NCBI GenBank assembly: GCA_964440525.1
Contig: CAYTTC010000011.1
Coordinates: forward strand, 1-60,818
DNA from: DASWJZ01 sp964440525
GTDB lineage: Bacteria > Pseudomonadota > Alphaproteobacteria > Rhizobiales > Afifellaceae
Length of the DNA stretch: 60,818 bases
Direction: 5' to 3'
Below are positions 42,046 through 50,205 of the stretch, piece by piece. Every line of letters begins with the position of its first letter. Within the stretch, counting starts at the first letter, position 1. A program made the translations under genes and the position numbers. The notes under the pieces are model-generated. The model had not been told where the DNA came from. It searched no databases and was given only the letters and a program-made list of their open reading frames with translations.

Positions 42046-42888
42046 ATGCTCAAAGCCCGCGTGATTCCCTGCCTCGACGTGAAGGACGGCCGCGTCGTGA
42101 AAGGTGTGAATTTCGTCGACCTCGTCGATGCCGGTGACCCGGTCGAGGCCGCCAAGGCCTATGACCGCGCCGGCGCCGACGAGCTTCTCTTCCTCGACAT
42201 CACCGCGAGCCACGAAAATCGCGGCATCCTCCTCGATGTCGTCAGCCGCACCGCCGACCACTGCTTCATGCCGCTCACTGTCGGCGGCGGCGTGCGTACG
42301 GTGGACGACATCCGCAACCTTCTCCTTGCCGGGGCCGACAAGGTGTCGATCAACACCGCCGCGGTCGCCGACCGCGCTTTCGTCGCCCGCGCAGCGGAAA
42401 AGTTTGGCAACCAATGCATTGTGGTGGCAATCGACGCCCGCCGTGTCACCGGCGAGGGCACGACGCCGCAAGGAACTCGGATGTTTCCGAGTTCCTCTTC
42501 TCTCAATGCCGAAGTGCGGAACATCCCACTTCGGTGGGAGATCTTCACCCATGGCGGGCGTCGGGCGACCGGGATCGACGCGGTCGAGTATGCGCGCCAG
42601 GTGGTGTCGCTCGGAGCGGGTGAAATCCTGCTCACCTCGATGGACCGCGACGGCACAAAGCTGGGCTTCGACGTTCCGCTCACCCGCGCCGTCGCCGACG
42701 CGGTCAGTGTTCCGGTCATCGCCTCGGGTGGCGTCGGCACGCTCGACCACCTCGTCGAGGGGATCCGCGACGGACATGCGAGCGCCGTTCTCGCCGCGTC
42801 GATTTTTCACTTCGGCACATATACGATCGCGGAAGCCAAGGCGCATATGGCCAAAGCAGGGATACCGGTCCGCGGCGTTTCGGCCTAA
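42046..42888 (+). CDS. hisF: Imidazole glycerol phosphate synthase subunit HisF with palindrome-encoded insertion
   Basis: Cyclase subunit of IGP synthase. Catalytic aspartates D11 (PCLDVKDGRVVKG) and D130 (VVAIDARRV) and the phosphate-binding glycines are present. At 280 residues it is about 20 longer than the usual 252-258. The extra sequence lies between VTGEG (about 135-138) and RWEIFTHGGRRATG (from 163), in the loop after beta-strand 5, and is encoded by DNA with two near-perfect hairpins (42471-42536). The frame is kept, so the enzyme is probably functional. Confidence 0.95.
   Translation: MLKARVIPCLDVKDGRVVKGVNFVDLVDAGDPVEAAKAYDRAGADELLFLDITASHENRGILLDVVSRTADHCFMPLTVGGGVRTVDDIRNLLLAGADKVSINTAAVADRAFVARAAEKFGNQCIVVAIDARRVTGEGTTPQGTRMFPSSSSLNAEVRNIPLRWEIFTHGGRRATGIDAVEYARQVVSLGAGEILLTSMDRDGTKLGFDVPLTRAVADAVSVPVIASGGVGTLDHLVEGIRDGHASAVLAASIFHFGTYTIAEAKAHMAKAGIPVRGVSA
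42471..42536. repeat. Paired palindromes inside hisF
   Basis: First hairpin: AGGAACTCGGA (42471-42481), loop TGTT, TCCGAGTTCCT (42486-42496), a perfect 11-bp stem. Second: CCGAAGTG (42509-42516) and CACTTCGG (42527-42534), a perfect 8-bp stem extended by G-T pairs. The 66-bp span is a multiple of three and coincides with the residues absent from ordinary HisF, so it looks like an in-frame inserted element. Confidence 0.8.
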
Positions 42889-42918
42889 AAGGGCGCGCGA
42901 AAAGGTCATTGCTTCCGA

Positions 42919-43242
42919 ATGCCTCAGTTTACGCTCGAAGATCTGGCAAAAATCGTCGCGGCCCGCGCCGCCTCCGCCGATCCCGCCTCCTATACGGCGA
43001 CGCTCGCGCGCCAGGGCGTCGCGCATTGCTCCAAGAAGCTCGGCGAGGAGGCGGTCGAGGCGGCGATCGCCGCCGTCAAGGGCGACCGCGAGGCGCTGAA
43101 GGCCGAAGCCGCGGACGTGCTCTATCACCTGCTCGTCCTCCTCCATGTCGCCGGCGTCCCCTTCGAGGCAGTGACAAGCGAGCTGCAGCGGCGGACAGCG
43201 GAAACCGGCCTTGAGGAAAAAGCCCGCAGGACTGGCGCCTGA
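42919..43242 (+). CDS. hisE: Phosphoribosyl-ATP pyrophosphatase HisE
   Basis: Second step of histidine synthesis, 107-residue all-alpha MazG-like enzyme. GVAHCSKKLGEEAVEAAIAA (about 33-52) and EAADVLYHLLVLL (about 63-75) carry the metal-binding E/D residues. Separate from HisI, as in other alphaproteobacteria. Its stop overlaps the coaA start (TGATG at 43240-43244). Confidence 0.96.
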   Translation: MPQFTLEDLAKIVAARAASADPASYTATLARQGVAHCSKKLGEEAVEAAIAAVKGDREALKAEAADVLYHLLVLLHVAGVPFEAVTSELQRRTAETGLEEKARRTGA

Positions 43243-44195
43243 TGGACCAGATCATGCGCACCAGCCTCTCGCCCTACCGCGTCTTCTCGATCGAGGAGTG
43301 GGCGAAGCTCAGGGCCGACACGCCGATGACGCTGTCGGCCGACGAGATCATGGTGCTCCGCTCCTTCGGCGACCCGGTCTCGCTCGACGAGGTGGAGCGG
43401 GTCTATCTGCCCATCTCGCGGCTTCTCTTCTTTCACGTGACGGGGGTGCAAAGTCTGTTTCACGCCATCCAGGAATTTTTGGGGACCAGCGACGCAAAGG
43501 TCCCCTTCATCATCGGGATCGGCGGATCGGTGGCGGTCGGCAAATCCACAACGGCGCGCGTGCTCCGCGAGCTTTTGAAGCGGTGGCCGTCGGGGCCCAA
43601 GGCCGACCTCGTCACCACCGACGGTTTTCTCTTTCCGAACGCCGTGCTGAAGGCCGAGGGGTTGATGGAGCGAAAAGGCTTTCCGGAAAGCTATGACGTC
43701 GCCGCGCTGCTCGCCTTCCTCACCGACATCAAGGCGGGGAAGCCGCGGGTCACGGCGCCGGTCTATTCGCACCTGACCTACGACATCGTGCCGGCGGAGA
43801 CGATCGTCATCGACCGGCCCGACATCCTCATCCTGGAAGGGCTCAACGTATTGCAGCCGCGCGATCTGCCGAAGGACGGAAAGGCGGTCCCCTTCGTCTC
43901 CGACTTCTTCGATTTTTCGATCTTTCTCGATGCCGACGAGGAGGCGCTTCGAAGCTGGTACGTCGAACGGTTCATGCGCCTGAAGGAAACCCGTTTTCGC
44001 GATCCGCGCTCCTATTTCCACGACTATGCGGACCTCTCGGAGGCGGAGGCGGAGACCATCGCCATGGGCCATTGGGAGCGCATCAATCTCGTCAATCTCC
44101 GCGAAAACATCCTGCCGACGCGGCCGCGCGCCGACCTCATCCTTAGCAAAGGCGGCGACCACGCGATCAAGGATGTCGCGCTGAGGAAGCTCTAG
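43242..44195 (+). CDS. coaA: Pantothenate kinase, type I
   Basis: First step of coenzyme A synthesis; 317 residues. P-loop GGSVAVGKST at about 94-103, DLVTTDGFLFPN, KGFPESYD and YSHLTYDIVP are diagnostic for bacterial type I CoaA. The start overlaps the hisE stop by one base, implying translational coupling; hisE-coaA linkage is common in Rhizobiales. Only 4 bp separate it from pyrF. Confidence 0.97.
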   Translation: MDQIMRTSLSPYRVFSIEEWAKLRADTPMTLSADEIMVLRSFGDPVSLDEVERVYLPISRLLFFHVTGVQSLFHAIQEFLGTSDAKVPFIIGIGGSVAVGKSTTARVLRELLKRWPSGPKADLVTTDGFLFPNAVLKAEGLMERKGFPESYDVAALLAFLTDIKAGKPRVTAPVYSHLTYDIVPAETIVIDRPDILILEGLNVLQPRDLPKDGKAVPFVSDFFDFSIFLDADEEALRSWYVERFMRLKETRFRDPRSYFHDYADLSEAEAETIAMGHWERINLVNLRENILPTRPRADLILSKGGDHAIKDVALRKL

Positions 44196-44199
44196 GAGA

Positions 44200-44913
44200 A
44201 TGCGGGCCGAGCTTACGCCCCGAGAGGCGCGCGACAGGATGATCGTCGCCCTTGATGTAGCAAGCTTTGCGGAAGCACGCCGGCTGGTCGAAAAGCTCGG
44301 CGAGCGGGCCAGCTTCTACAAGATCGGCATGCAGCTGGTCTTCGCCGGCGGGCTGGCGCTGGTGGAGGAGCTTCGCGGCGCAGGAAAGCGCGTCTTTCTC
44401 GACATGAAGCTTTTGGACATCGACAACACGATCGCCGGCGCAGTCGAAAGCATCGCGCGGCTGGAGGTGACGCTCACCACCATCCATGCTTATCCGAAGG
44501 CCATGCGCGCTGCCGTTCAAGCGCGGTCGCAAGGCGGCCCGGGACTCTTGGCGGTGACCGTGCTGACCTCGATGGACGACCAGGATCTCCGCGCGGCCGG
44601 CTACGCTTTGGGAACGGCGGACCTGGTGCAATCCCGCGCGGAAAACGCGAAGGCGGCCGGCATGGACGGCATCGTCTGCGCGCCGCAGGAGGTGGCCGCG
44701 GTGCGAAAAATCGTCGGAAGCGACATGCTGATCGTCACGCCCGGCATAAGGCCGGCGGGCGCGGACGCCGGCGACCAGAAGCGGGTGATGAATCCGGCGG
44801 AGGCGATTGCCGCCGGCGCGGACTTTTTGGTCGTCGGGCGGCCGATAAGCGCGGCGGCCGATCCGGAAGCGGCGGCCGACGCTATCGTCGCGGAAATCGA
44901 GCGGGCGCTTTGA
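44200..44913 (+). CDS. pyrF: Orotidine 5'-phosphate decarboxylase PyrF
   Basis: Last step of UMP synthesis; 237-residue TIM barrel. MIVALDVASFAEA at the N-terminus and the catalytic DxKxxD array in VFLDMKLLDIDNT are present, with the phosphate-binding end VTPGIRPAGADAGDQKRV and ADFLVVGRPI. It closes the his-coaA-pyrF run. Confidence 0.96.
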   Translation: MRAELTPREARDRMIVALDVASFAEARRLVEKLGERASFYKIGMQLVFAGGLALVEELRGAGKRVFLDMKLLDIDNTIAGAVESIARLEVTLTTIHAYPKAMRAAVQARSQGGPGLLAVTVLTSMDDQDLRAAGYALGTADLVQSRAENAKAAGMDGIVCAPQEVAAVRKIVGSDMLIVTPGIRPAGADAGDQKRVMNPAEAIAAGADFLVVGRPISAAADPEAAADAIVAEIERAL

Positions 44914-44946
44914 TGTCGGAGCCGATGGCGCTTCCCCCCTCCCTGT

Positions 44947-44969
44947 CCCTCCCCCGCAAGGGGGGAGGG
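44947..44969. repeat. Short GC-rich hairpin (family C-like)
   Basis: CCCTCCCCC, loop GCAA, then GGGGGGAGGG form a compact hairpin between pyrF and the MoeB-family gene. There is no T-run after it, so it is not a typical intrinsic terminator; it resembles one arm of the larger family C repeats. Confidence 0.55.
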
Positions 44970-44983
44970 GAACGCGCGTTGCG

Positions 44984-45730
44984 ATGACCGACCACGCGCC
45001 GCTTTCCGCCGAGGAGCTGACGCGCTATGCGCGGCACATCGTGCTCGGCGAGGTGGGCGGCGCGGGGCAGCAGAAATTCAAGGCCGCGCGTGTCCTTGTC
45101 ATTGGGGCGGGCGGGCTCGGCGCGCCGGTCGCGCTTTATCTCGCGGCGGCCGGCATCGGCACGCTCGGCATCGTCGACGACGACGTGGTGAGCCTCTCCA
45201 ATCTGCAGCGGCAGATCATCCACCGCACCGAAAGAATCGGCGCGCCGAAGGTGGAGAGCGCGCGCGAGACGCTTGCCGCGATCAACCCGCATGTGAAAAT
45301 CGTGCCGCACCAGACGCGGCTCATTGCTGAGAACGCGCGCGACATCATTTCCGGCTACGACCTCGTCGCCGACGGTTCTGATAATTTTGCGACGCGCTAC
45401 CTCGTTGCCGATATCTGCGCCAAGCTGAAAAAACCGCTCGTCACCGCCGCGGTCGGGCGTTTTGACGGCTCGGTGACGGTGCTGAAGCCGTATGAGGGGG
45501 AAAATCCCTCCTACCGCGACATTTTTCCGGCCGCCCCGCCCGAGGGGTTTTTGCCGACCTGCGCCGAGGCCGGGATTTTGGGCGCGCTCACCGGAATCAT
45601 CGGCTCGCTGCAGGCGCTCGAAGTGCTGAAGCTCGTGGCGGGGATCGGCGAGCCGCTGGTCGGGCGGCTGCTGCTTTATGACGGGCTCGGGCAGCGGTTC
45701 GAGGAGATTCGGTACAAGCGGCGGAAGTAG
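44984..45730 (+). CDS. moeB: MoeB/ThiF-family adenylyltransferase
   Basis: E1-like enzyme that adenylates the C-terminus of MoaD or ThiS, 248 residues. Nucleotide-binding VLVIGAGGLGAPVALYLAAA (about 37-56), D and R in IVDDDVVSLSNLQRQ, and PTCAEAGILG with the catalytic-loop cysteine. The zinc-binding CxxC pairs of E. coli MoeB are absent: the first reads SYRD and the C-terminus ends RYKRRK. It may be a zinc-free MoeB/ThiF variant. HesA/ThiF roles cannot be excluded. Confidence 0.88.
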   Translation: MTDHAPLSAEELTRYARHIVLGEVGGAGQQKFKAARVLVIGAGGLGAPVALYLAAAGIGTLGIVDDDVVSLSNLQRQIIHRTERIGAPKVESARETLAAINPHVKIVPHQTRLIAENARDIISGYDLVADGSDNFATRYLVADICAKLKKPLVTAAVGRFDGSVTVLKPYEGENPSYRDIFPAAPPEGFLPTCAEAGILGALTGIIGSLQALEVLKLVAGIGEPLVGRLLLYDGLGQRFEEIRYKRRK

Positions 45731-45751
45731 ACGGGGAGCGGCGACGCGCGT

Positions 45752-45951
45752 GCCCTCTCCCCTTGCGGGAAAGGGTGGGCCTCGGCGTTAGCCGAGGCTC
45801 GGGTGAGGGGGAGTGACGCCAGCGTCCGTCGTAGCGTGTCAGGTCCGCGATGATGCCTCACCCTGACGCGCTTCACCTCTGTCGCATTCATGCACCCCTC
45901 ATCCGCCCTTTGGCAGAGCCAAAGGGCACCTTCTCCCACAAGGGGAGAAGG
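45752..45951. repeat. Palindromic intergenic repeat, family C copy 2 (composite)
   Basis: Starts GCCCTCTCCCCTTGCGGGAA, has an inner GCCTCGG/CCGAGGC hairpin and GGTGAGGGGG, then a unique stretch, and ends with CCCCTCATCCGCC, a CCCTTTGG/CCAAAGGG hairpin and CCTTCTCCC...GGGGAGAAGG. It fills the convergent gap between the MoeB-family and dehydrogenase genes. Confidence 0.78.
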
Positions 45952-45969
45952 TTGCCCGCGTCGCGCCTC

Positions 45970-46968
45970 CTACACCCCGCTTGGCAGCACCCTGTCCGGC
46001 GGCTTGTGGCCGTCCATCCAGGTGCGGATGTTGATGATGACCGTCTCGCCCATGTCGATGCGGGCTTCGAGCGTGGCGGAGCTCATGTGGGGGAGGAGCA
46101 CGACTTTTCCGGACTTGGCGAGCGCGACGAGGCGCGGGTCGACTGCCGGCTCGTGCTCGAAAACGTCGAGGCCGGCGCCGGCGAGCGCGCCCTCCTCCAG
46201 GCAATCGATCAGCGCCGCCTCGTCGATGATGGAACCGCGCGCCGTGTTCACGATGACGGCGCCCTCGCGCAGCAGTTTTAGCCGCCGGCGCGACAGGAGA
46301 TGGTAGGTGGCCGGTGTCGCGGGGCAATTGACCGACACGATGTCGACGCGCGCCAGCATCTGGTCGAGGCTCTCCCAAAAAGTCGCCTCGAGTTCCTCTT
46401 CGAGCCGCGCCTCGGCCGGGCGGCGGTTGTGATAGTGGATGGCGAGGCCGAAAATTTTGGCGCGCCGCGCGACCGCCGTGCCGATCCGCCCCATGCCGAC
46501 GATGCCAAGACGCTTTCCGCCGATCCGGTGGCCGAGCATCCAGGTCGGCGACCAGCCGTCCCATTTTTTTCCCTCGCGCAGCACCGCCGCGCCCTCGGCG
46601 AGGCGCCGCGGCACGGAAAGGATCAGCGCCATCGTCATGTCGGCGGTGTCCTCGGTCAAAACGTTCGGCGTGTTGGTGACGGTGATTTTTCGCTTCGCGG
46701 CGGCGTCGATGTCGATATTGTCGACCCCATTACCGAAATTCGCGATGAGTTTCAGCTTTTCGCCGGCTTGCGCGAGGAGCCCCGCATCGATCTTGTCGGT
46801 GACGGTCGGAACGAGGACGTCGGCTTCTCGCATCGCTTCCACCAGCTCCGCCTCGCTCATCGGCTTGTCATCGATGTTGAGGCGCGTCTGAAAAAGCTCG
46901 CGCATGCGCGTCTCGACCGGCTCGGGCAGCCGTCTCGTCACGATCACCAGGGGCTTGGCTCTCGTCAT
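45970..46968 (-). CDS. D-2-hydroxyacid dehydrogenase (glyoxylate/hydroxypyruvate reductase-like)
   Basis: A 332-residue NAD(P)-dependent dehydrogenase. Rossmann motif LGIVGMGRIGTAVARRAKIF (about 154-173). Catalytic R in NTARGSIIDE, E in DVFEHEPAV and H in LLPHMSSAT. The HYHNRRPA segment after the second beta strand, with R/R rather than D, suggests NADP preference. Most similar in pattern to GyaR/GhrB-type glyoxylate reductases. Confidence 0.92.
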   Translation of the reverse strand: MTRAKPLVIVTRRLPEPVETRMRELFQTRLNIDDKPMSEAELVEAMREADVLVPTVTDKIDAGLLAQAGEKLKLIANFGNGVDNIDIDAAAKRKITVTNTPNVLTEDTADMTMALILSVPRRLAEGAAVLREGKKWDGWSPTWMLGHRIGGKRLGIVGMGRIGTAVARRAKIFGLAIHYHNRRPAEARLEEELEATFWESLDQMLARVDIVSVNCPATPATYHLLSRRRLKLLREGAVIVNTARGSIIDEAALIDCLEEGALAGAGLDVFEHEPAVDPRLVALAKSGKVVLLPHMSSATLEARIDMGETVIINIRTWMDGHKPPDRVLPSGV

Positions 46969-47100
46969 CGGCAGAGTACCCTTGCTTGCCCGCGTGAGGC
47001 CGCTTTCGCGCGATACACGCTCTTAACAAAAGGTCGGCTAAACGCAACAAACGGCCAAATATCTTCGAAGCGGCCGCACGCCTGCTATCAGGGTTTTCGC

Positions 47101-47646
47101 ATGATTCGACGTTTTCGCCCCGCCATCGTCCCCTGCGCCGCCGTCGCGTTTGCCGCCATGCTCGCGGGCGCCCTCGCCTTTCCCGGCGGCGCGGCCGCGC
47201 AGGAGGAGAACCGCGGCACCGGCCTGCCGCTTCCGCGCTTCGTGAGCCTCAAGTCGGACGACGTGAATGTCAGGCGAGGGCCGGGCCAGGAATACGAGGT
47301 GGCCTTCACGTTCGTGCGCGCCGGGCTGCCGGTGGAGATCACGCAGGAATTCGACAACTGGCGAAAAATCCGCGACTCGGAAGGCGCGGAGGGCTGGGTT
47401 TTCCACAGCCTGCTCGCGGGTAAACGCACGGCGCTGGTGGCGCCCTGGGATCCGACCGGTCCATTCCCCGCGCATGCGAGCGCCGATCCGACAGCGGCGA
47501 TCGTTGCGTATCTCGAGCCAAAAGTGATCGCCGACGTGGAGGCCTGCACCGGCACGTGGTGTCAGATCAGCGTGCAGGGCTATGACGGGTGGATCGAGCA
47601 GGAGCGCCTGTGGGGCGTCTACCCGGATGAGGTTTTCGAGGAGTAG
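47101..47646 (+). CDS. Exported bacterial SH3-domain protein
   Basis: A 181-residue protein with a signal peptide (cleavage after GGAAA, about residue 33). Two SH3-like units follow: VSLKSDDVNVRRGPGQEYEV with PVEITQEFDNWRKIRDSEGA, and a second around IVAYLEPKVIADVEACTGTW and VQGYDGWIEQERLWGV. Such periplasmic proteins usually bind peptidoglycan. Divergent from the dehydrogenase gene. The open frame upstream of 47101 belongs to the opposite strand and has no support. Confidence 0.85.
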   Translation: MIRRFRPAIVPCAAVAFAAMLAGALAFPGGAAAQEENRGTGLPLPRFVSLKSDDVNVRRGPGQEYEVAFTFVRAGLPVEITQEFDNWRKIRDSEGAEGWVFHSLLAGKRTALVAPWDPTGPFPAHASADPTAAIVAYLEPKVIADVEACTGTWCQISVQGYDGWIEQERLWGVYPDEVFEE

Positions 47647-47672
47647 GGGGGCGGCAAGTCCGCTTCCATTCC

Positions 47673-47776
47673 TGTCGTCATCCCATGGCTTAGCCATGGG
47701 ATCCATTCCGTAACGCAAGCGACACTCTCGACCGTCACGGAATGGATTGCCGGGTCAAGCCCGGCAATGACGACAA
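47673..47776. repeat. Palindromic intergenic repeat, family A copy 2
   Basis: TGTCGTCATCCCATGGCTTA, ATCCATTCCGTAACG, then CTCGACCGTCACGGAATGGA and a GCCGGG/CCCGGC hairpin ending TGACGACA. In reverse complement it matches the element at 1-117 nearly throughout. It lies in the convergent gap between the SH3-protein gene and irr. Confidence 0.85.
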
Positions 47777-47793
47777 CTGGAATGAGGGAGGCG

Positions 47794-48225
47794 TCAGGCG
47801 CGGCGGCGGACGCGGACGACCACTTCGATCGCGACGATTTCCATGCCTTCGGGCGGCTCGGGAAGGTCGGCGATATCTACGCCGCCGCGCATGTCGATGA
47901 GCCGACCCTCGCCCTCCACGAAGAAGTGATGGTGGTCGCTCACATTCGTATCGAAATAGGTGCGGGTGCCGTCGATCGCAACTTCGCGGAGCAGCCCGAC
48001 CTCGGTGAATTGATGCAGCGCGTTGTAGACGGTGGCGAGCGAAACGCTGACGCCGGCCACCTCTGCTTCGGCATGCAGATCCTCCGCCGAAATGTGACGG
48101 TCGCCCTTGGCGAAGAGGACACGCCCCAGCTCGACCCGTTGACGGGTCGGCCTGAGGCCCGCATGGCGAAGCAGCGCCGCCATGCTATCGACATGGCCGG
48201 AGCCCCATTCTGCCGCGTCTTCCAT
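47794..48225 (-). CDS. irr: Fur-family iron response regulator Irr
   Basis: A 143-residue Fur-superfamily regulator controlling iron and heme genes in Rhizobiales. The winged helix has LRPTRQRVELGRVLFAKGDR and VSLATVYNALHQFTEVGLL; the metal/heme region is DTNVSDHHHFFVEGEG with the HHH motif typical of Irr. No N-terminal cysteine heme-regulatory motif is present, as in most Irr proteins outside Bradyrhizobium. ATG at 48225; a GTG at 48228 is also possible. Divergent from fabA, the usual Rhizobiales arrangement. Confidence 0.93.
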   Translation of the reverse strand: MEDAAEWGSGHVDSMAALLRHAGLRPTRQRVELGRVLFAKGDRHISAEDLHAEAEVAGVSVSLATVYNALHQFTEVGLLREVAIDGTRTYFDTNVSDHHHFFVEGEGRLIDMRGGVDIADLPEPPEGMEIVAIEVVVRVRRRA

Positions 48226-48239
48226 CACTGCCCGGAATT

Positions 48240-48266
48240 CCTATATTTCTGATCCTTCTTATATGG
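48240..48266 (-). promoter_or_regulatory. AT-rich imperfect dyad upstream of irr
   Basis: CCTATAT and TATATGG flank a 13-base centre in an AT-rich island within otherwise GC-rich DNA, 15-41 bp upstream of the irr ATG in the irr/fabA divergent region. Read on the minus strand it could contain the irr -10 region or an autoregulatory operator. It does not match the published iron-control-element consensus well. Confidence 0.3.
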
Positions 48267-48394
48267 AAACGCCGCTGGGGAGACAAGCCGAGCGCAGGCC
48301 ACGTACCGGCTCCGGCGTTTCCTGAGCCGGCGGCCTGTGTTAGGTACGGTAACGATCCGTGATGAGAAAGCCGGCGGGAGGCCGTGAAGAGGCG

Positions 48395-48901
48395 ATGGCA
48401 GAACGTCCGACGCGCTACGAATATGAAGAGCTCCTCGCCTGCGGGCGCGGCGAGCTGTTCGGCGACGGCAACGCGCAGCTGCCGCTGCCGCCCATGCTGA
48501 TGTTCGACCGCATCTCGGAGATCTCCGAAACGGGCGGCGAGGGCGGCAAGGGGCATGTCAGGGCGCAATTGGCAGTCAGGCCGGATCTCTGGTTCTTCTC
48601 CTGCCATTTCAAGGGCGATCCGGTGATGCCGGGATGCCTCGGCCTCGACGCGCTCTGGCAGATGCTCGGCTTCTTCCTCGGCTGGCTCGGCGGCCAAGGC
48701 CGCGGCCGTGCGCTGTCGGTCGGCGAGGTCAAGTTTTCCGGCATGGTGCTGCCGCACATCAAGCTCATCGAATACGGCGTCGACCTGAAACGCGTCGTCC
48801 GGGCAAAACTCACGCTCGGCATCGGTGACGGCTGGTTGAAAGCCGACGGCGAGACCATCTATCAGGCGGCGAACCTGCGCGTCGGGCTCTTCAAGACCTG
48901 A
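48395..48901 (+). CDS. fabA: 3-hydroxydecanoyl-ACP dehydratase/isomerase FabA
   Basis: Introduces the double bond in anaerobic unsaturated fatty-acid synthesis; 168 residues. Catalytic H71 in FFSCHFKGDPVMPG and D85 in CLGLDALWQM correspond to E. coli H70 and D84. LPPMLMFDRI and the GEVKFSG strand are conserved. The ATG at 48395 has a GAAGAGG Shine-Dalgarno. First gene of fabA-fabB-fabI. Confidence 0.97.
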   Translation: MAERPTRYEYEELLACGRGELFGDGNAQLPLPPMLMFDRISEISETGGEGGKGHVRAQLAVRPDLWFFSCHFKGDPVMPGCLGLDALWQMLGFFLGWLGGQGRGRALSVGEVKFSGMVLPHIKLIEYGVDLKRVVRAKLTLGIGDGWLKADGETIYQAANLRVGLFKT

Positions 48902-48968
48902 GCGCCCCAAGCGTTCGCGGCGGGCGGCAGGGGGGCAAGGCCGCATTGGTGACGAAAAGGAGAGCGCC

Positions 48969-50195
48969 ATGAGACGGGTCGTCGTCTCCGGCATGGGCAT
49001 CGTCTCATCGATCGGCAATAACACTCAGGAGGTGCTGGCGAGTCTGCGGGAGGCGCGCTCCGGCGTCGTCTTTGCCGAAAAATACAAGGAGCTCGGATTC
49101 CGCTGTCAGGTGCACGGGGCGCCGCAGCTCGACCCGACCGAGATGCTCGACCGGCGGGCCATGCGCTTCCATGGCGGCGGCACGGCGTGGAACCATGTCG
49201 CAATGGACCAGGCGATCCAGGATGCGGGCCTGGAGCCGAACGAGGTCTCGAACGTGCGCACCGGCATCGTGATGGGCTCGGGAGGGCCTTCCACGCGCAC
49301 CATCGTGGAGGCGGCCGACAAGACGCGGCAATCCGGCTCCTCCAAGAGGGTCGGCCCGTTCGCCGTACCGAAGGCGATGTGCTCGACGGCCTCGGCCACC
49401 CTCTCGACCTGGTTCAAGGTGAAGGGGGTGAACTATTCGATCTCTTCGGCCTGCGCGACCTCGAATCATTGCATCGGCAATGCCTACGAGATGATCCAAT
49501 ACGGCAAGCAGGACGTGATGTTCGCCGGCGGCTGCGAGGAGCTCGACTGGACGCTTTCCGTGCTCTTCGATGGCATGGGCGCGCTGTCGTCGCGCTTCAA
49601 CGCGACGCCCGCCAAGGCCTCGCGGCCGTACGACGCGAACCGCGACGGCTTCGTCATCAGCGCCGGCGCCGGCGTGCTGGTGCTGGAGGAGCTCGAGCAC
49701 GCCAAGGCGCGCGGCGCGCGCATCTATGGCGAGATCACCGGCTATGGGGTGACATCCGACGGCAGCGACATGGTCGCCCCGAGCGGAGAAGGTGCGGCAC
49801 GCTGCATGCGTATGGCGCTCTCCGGCGTCAAGGCGCCGGTCGACTACATCAATCCGCACGCGACCTCGACGCCGATCGGCGACGAGAAGGAGATCGAGGC
49901 GATCCGCGAGGTGTTCGGCTCGGGCGACGAATGTCCGCCTATCTCCGCGACCAAATCGCTGACCGGGCACTCGCAAGGGGCGACCGGCGTGCACGAGGCG
50001 ATCTACAGCCTGCTGATGATGAAGAACGGCTTCATCAGCGAAAGCGCCAATATCGAGGAACTCGACCCCAAATTCGCGGACATGCCGATCGTGCGCGAGC
50101 GCCGCGACGATGTAGAACTGAATTGCGTGCTGTCGAACTCCTTCGGATTCGGCGGCACCAATGCATCTCTGGTTTTCCAACGCTACGCCGGATGA
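48969..50195 (+). CDS. fabB: 3-oxoacyl-ACP synthase I FabB
   Basis: Elongates unsaturated acyl-ACPs; 408 residues. Nucleophile C162 in SISSACATSNHC, with H297 (NPHATSTPIGD) and H334 (TGHSQGATG) completing the C-H-H triad. Terminal FGFGGTNASLVF is typical. GAAAAGGAGAG precedes the ATG. fabI starts 10 bp after the stop. Confidence 0.97.
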   Translation: MRRVVVSGMGIVSSIGNNTQEVLASLREARSGVVFAEKYKELGFRCQVHGAPQLDPTEMLDRRAMRFHGGGTAWNHVAMDQAIQDAGLEPNEVSNVRTGIVMGSGGPSTRTIVEAADKTRQSGSSKRVGPFAVPKAMCSTASATLSTWFKVKGVNYSISSACATSNHCIGNAYEMIQYGKQDVMFAGGCEELDWTLSVLFDGMGALSSRFNATPAKASRPYDANRDGFVISAGAGVLVLEELEHAKARGARIYGEITGYGVTSDGSDMVAPSGEGAARCMRMALSGVKAPVDYINPHATSTPIGDEKEIEAIREVFGSGDECPPISATKSLTGHSQGATGVHEAIYSLLMMKNGFISESANIEELDPKFADMPIVRERRDDVELNCVLSNSFGFGGTNASLVFQRYAG

Positions 50196-50205
50196 GGAAG
50201 CCCCA

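Noticed and set aside
39952..43146. A 1064-codon open frame on the minus strand opposite the GGDEF-EAL gene, hisF and hisE.
   Set aside because: Its translation is arginine-, histidine- and aspartate-rich low-complexity sequence typical of the antisense of GC-rich genes, and the opposite strand holds three recognisable genes.
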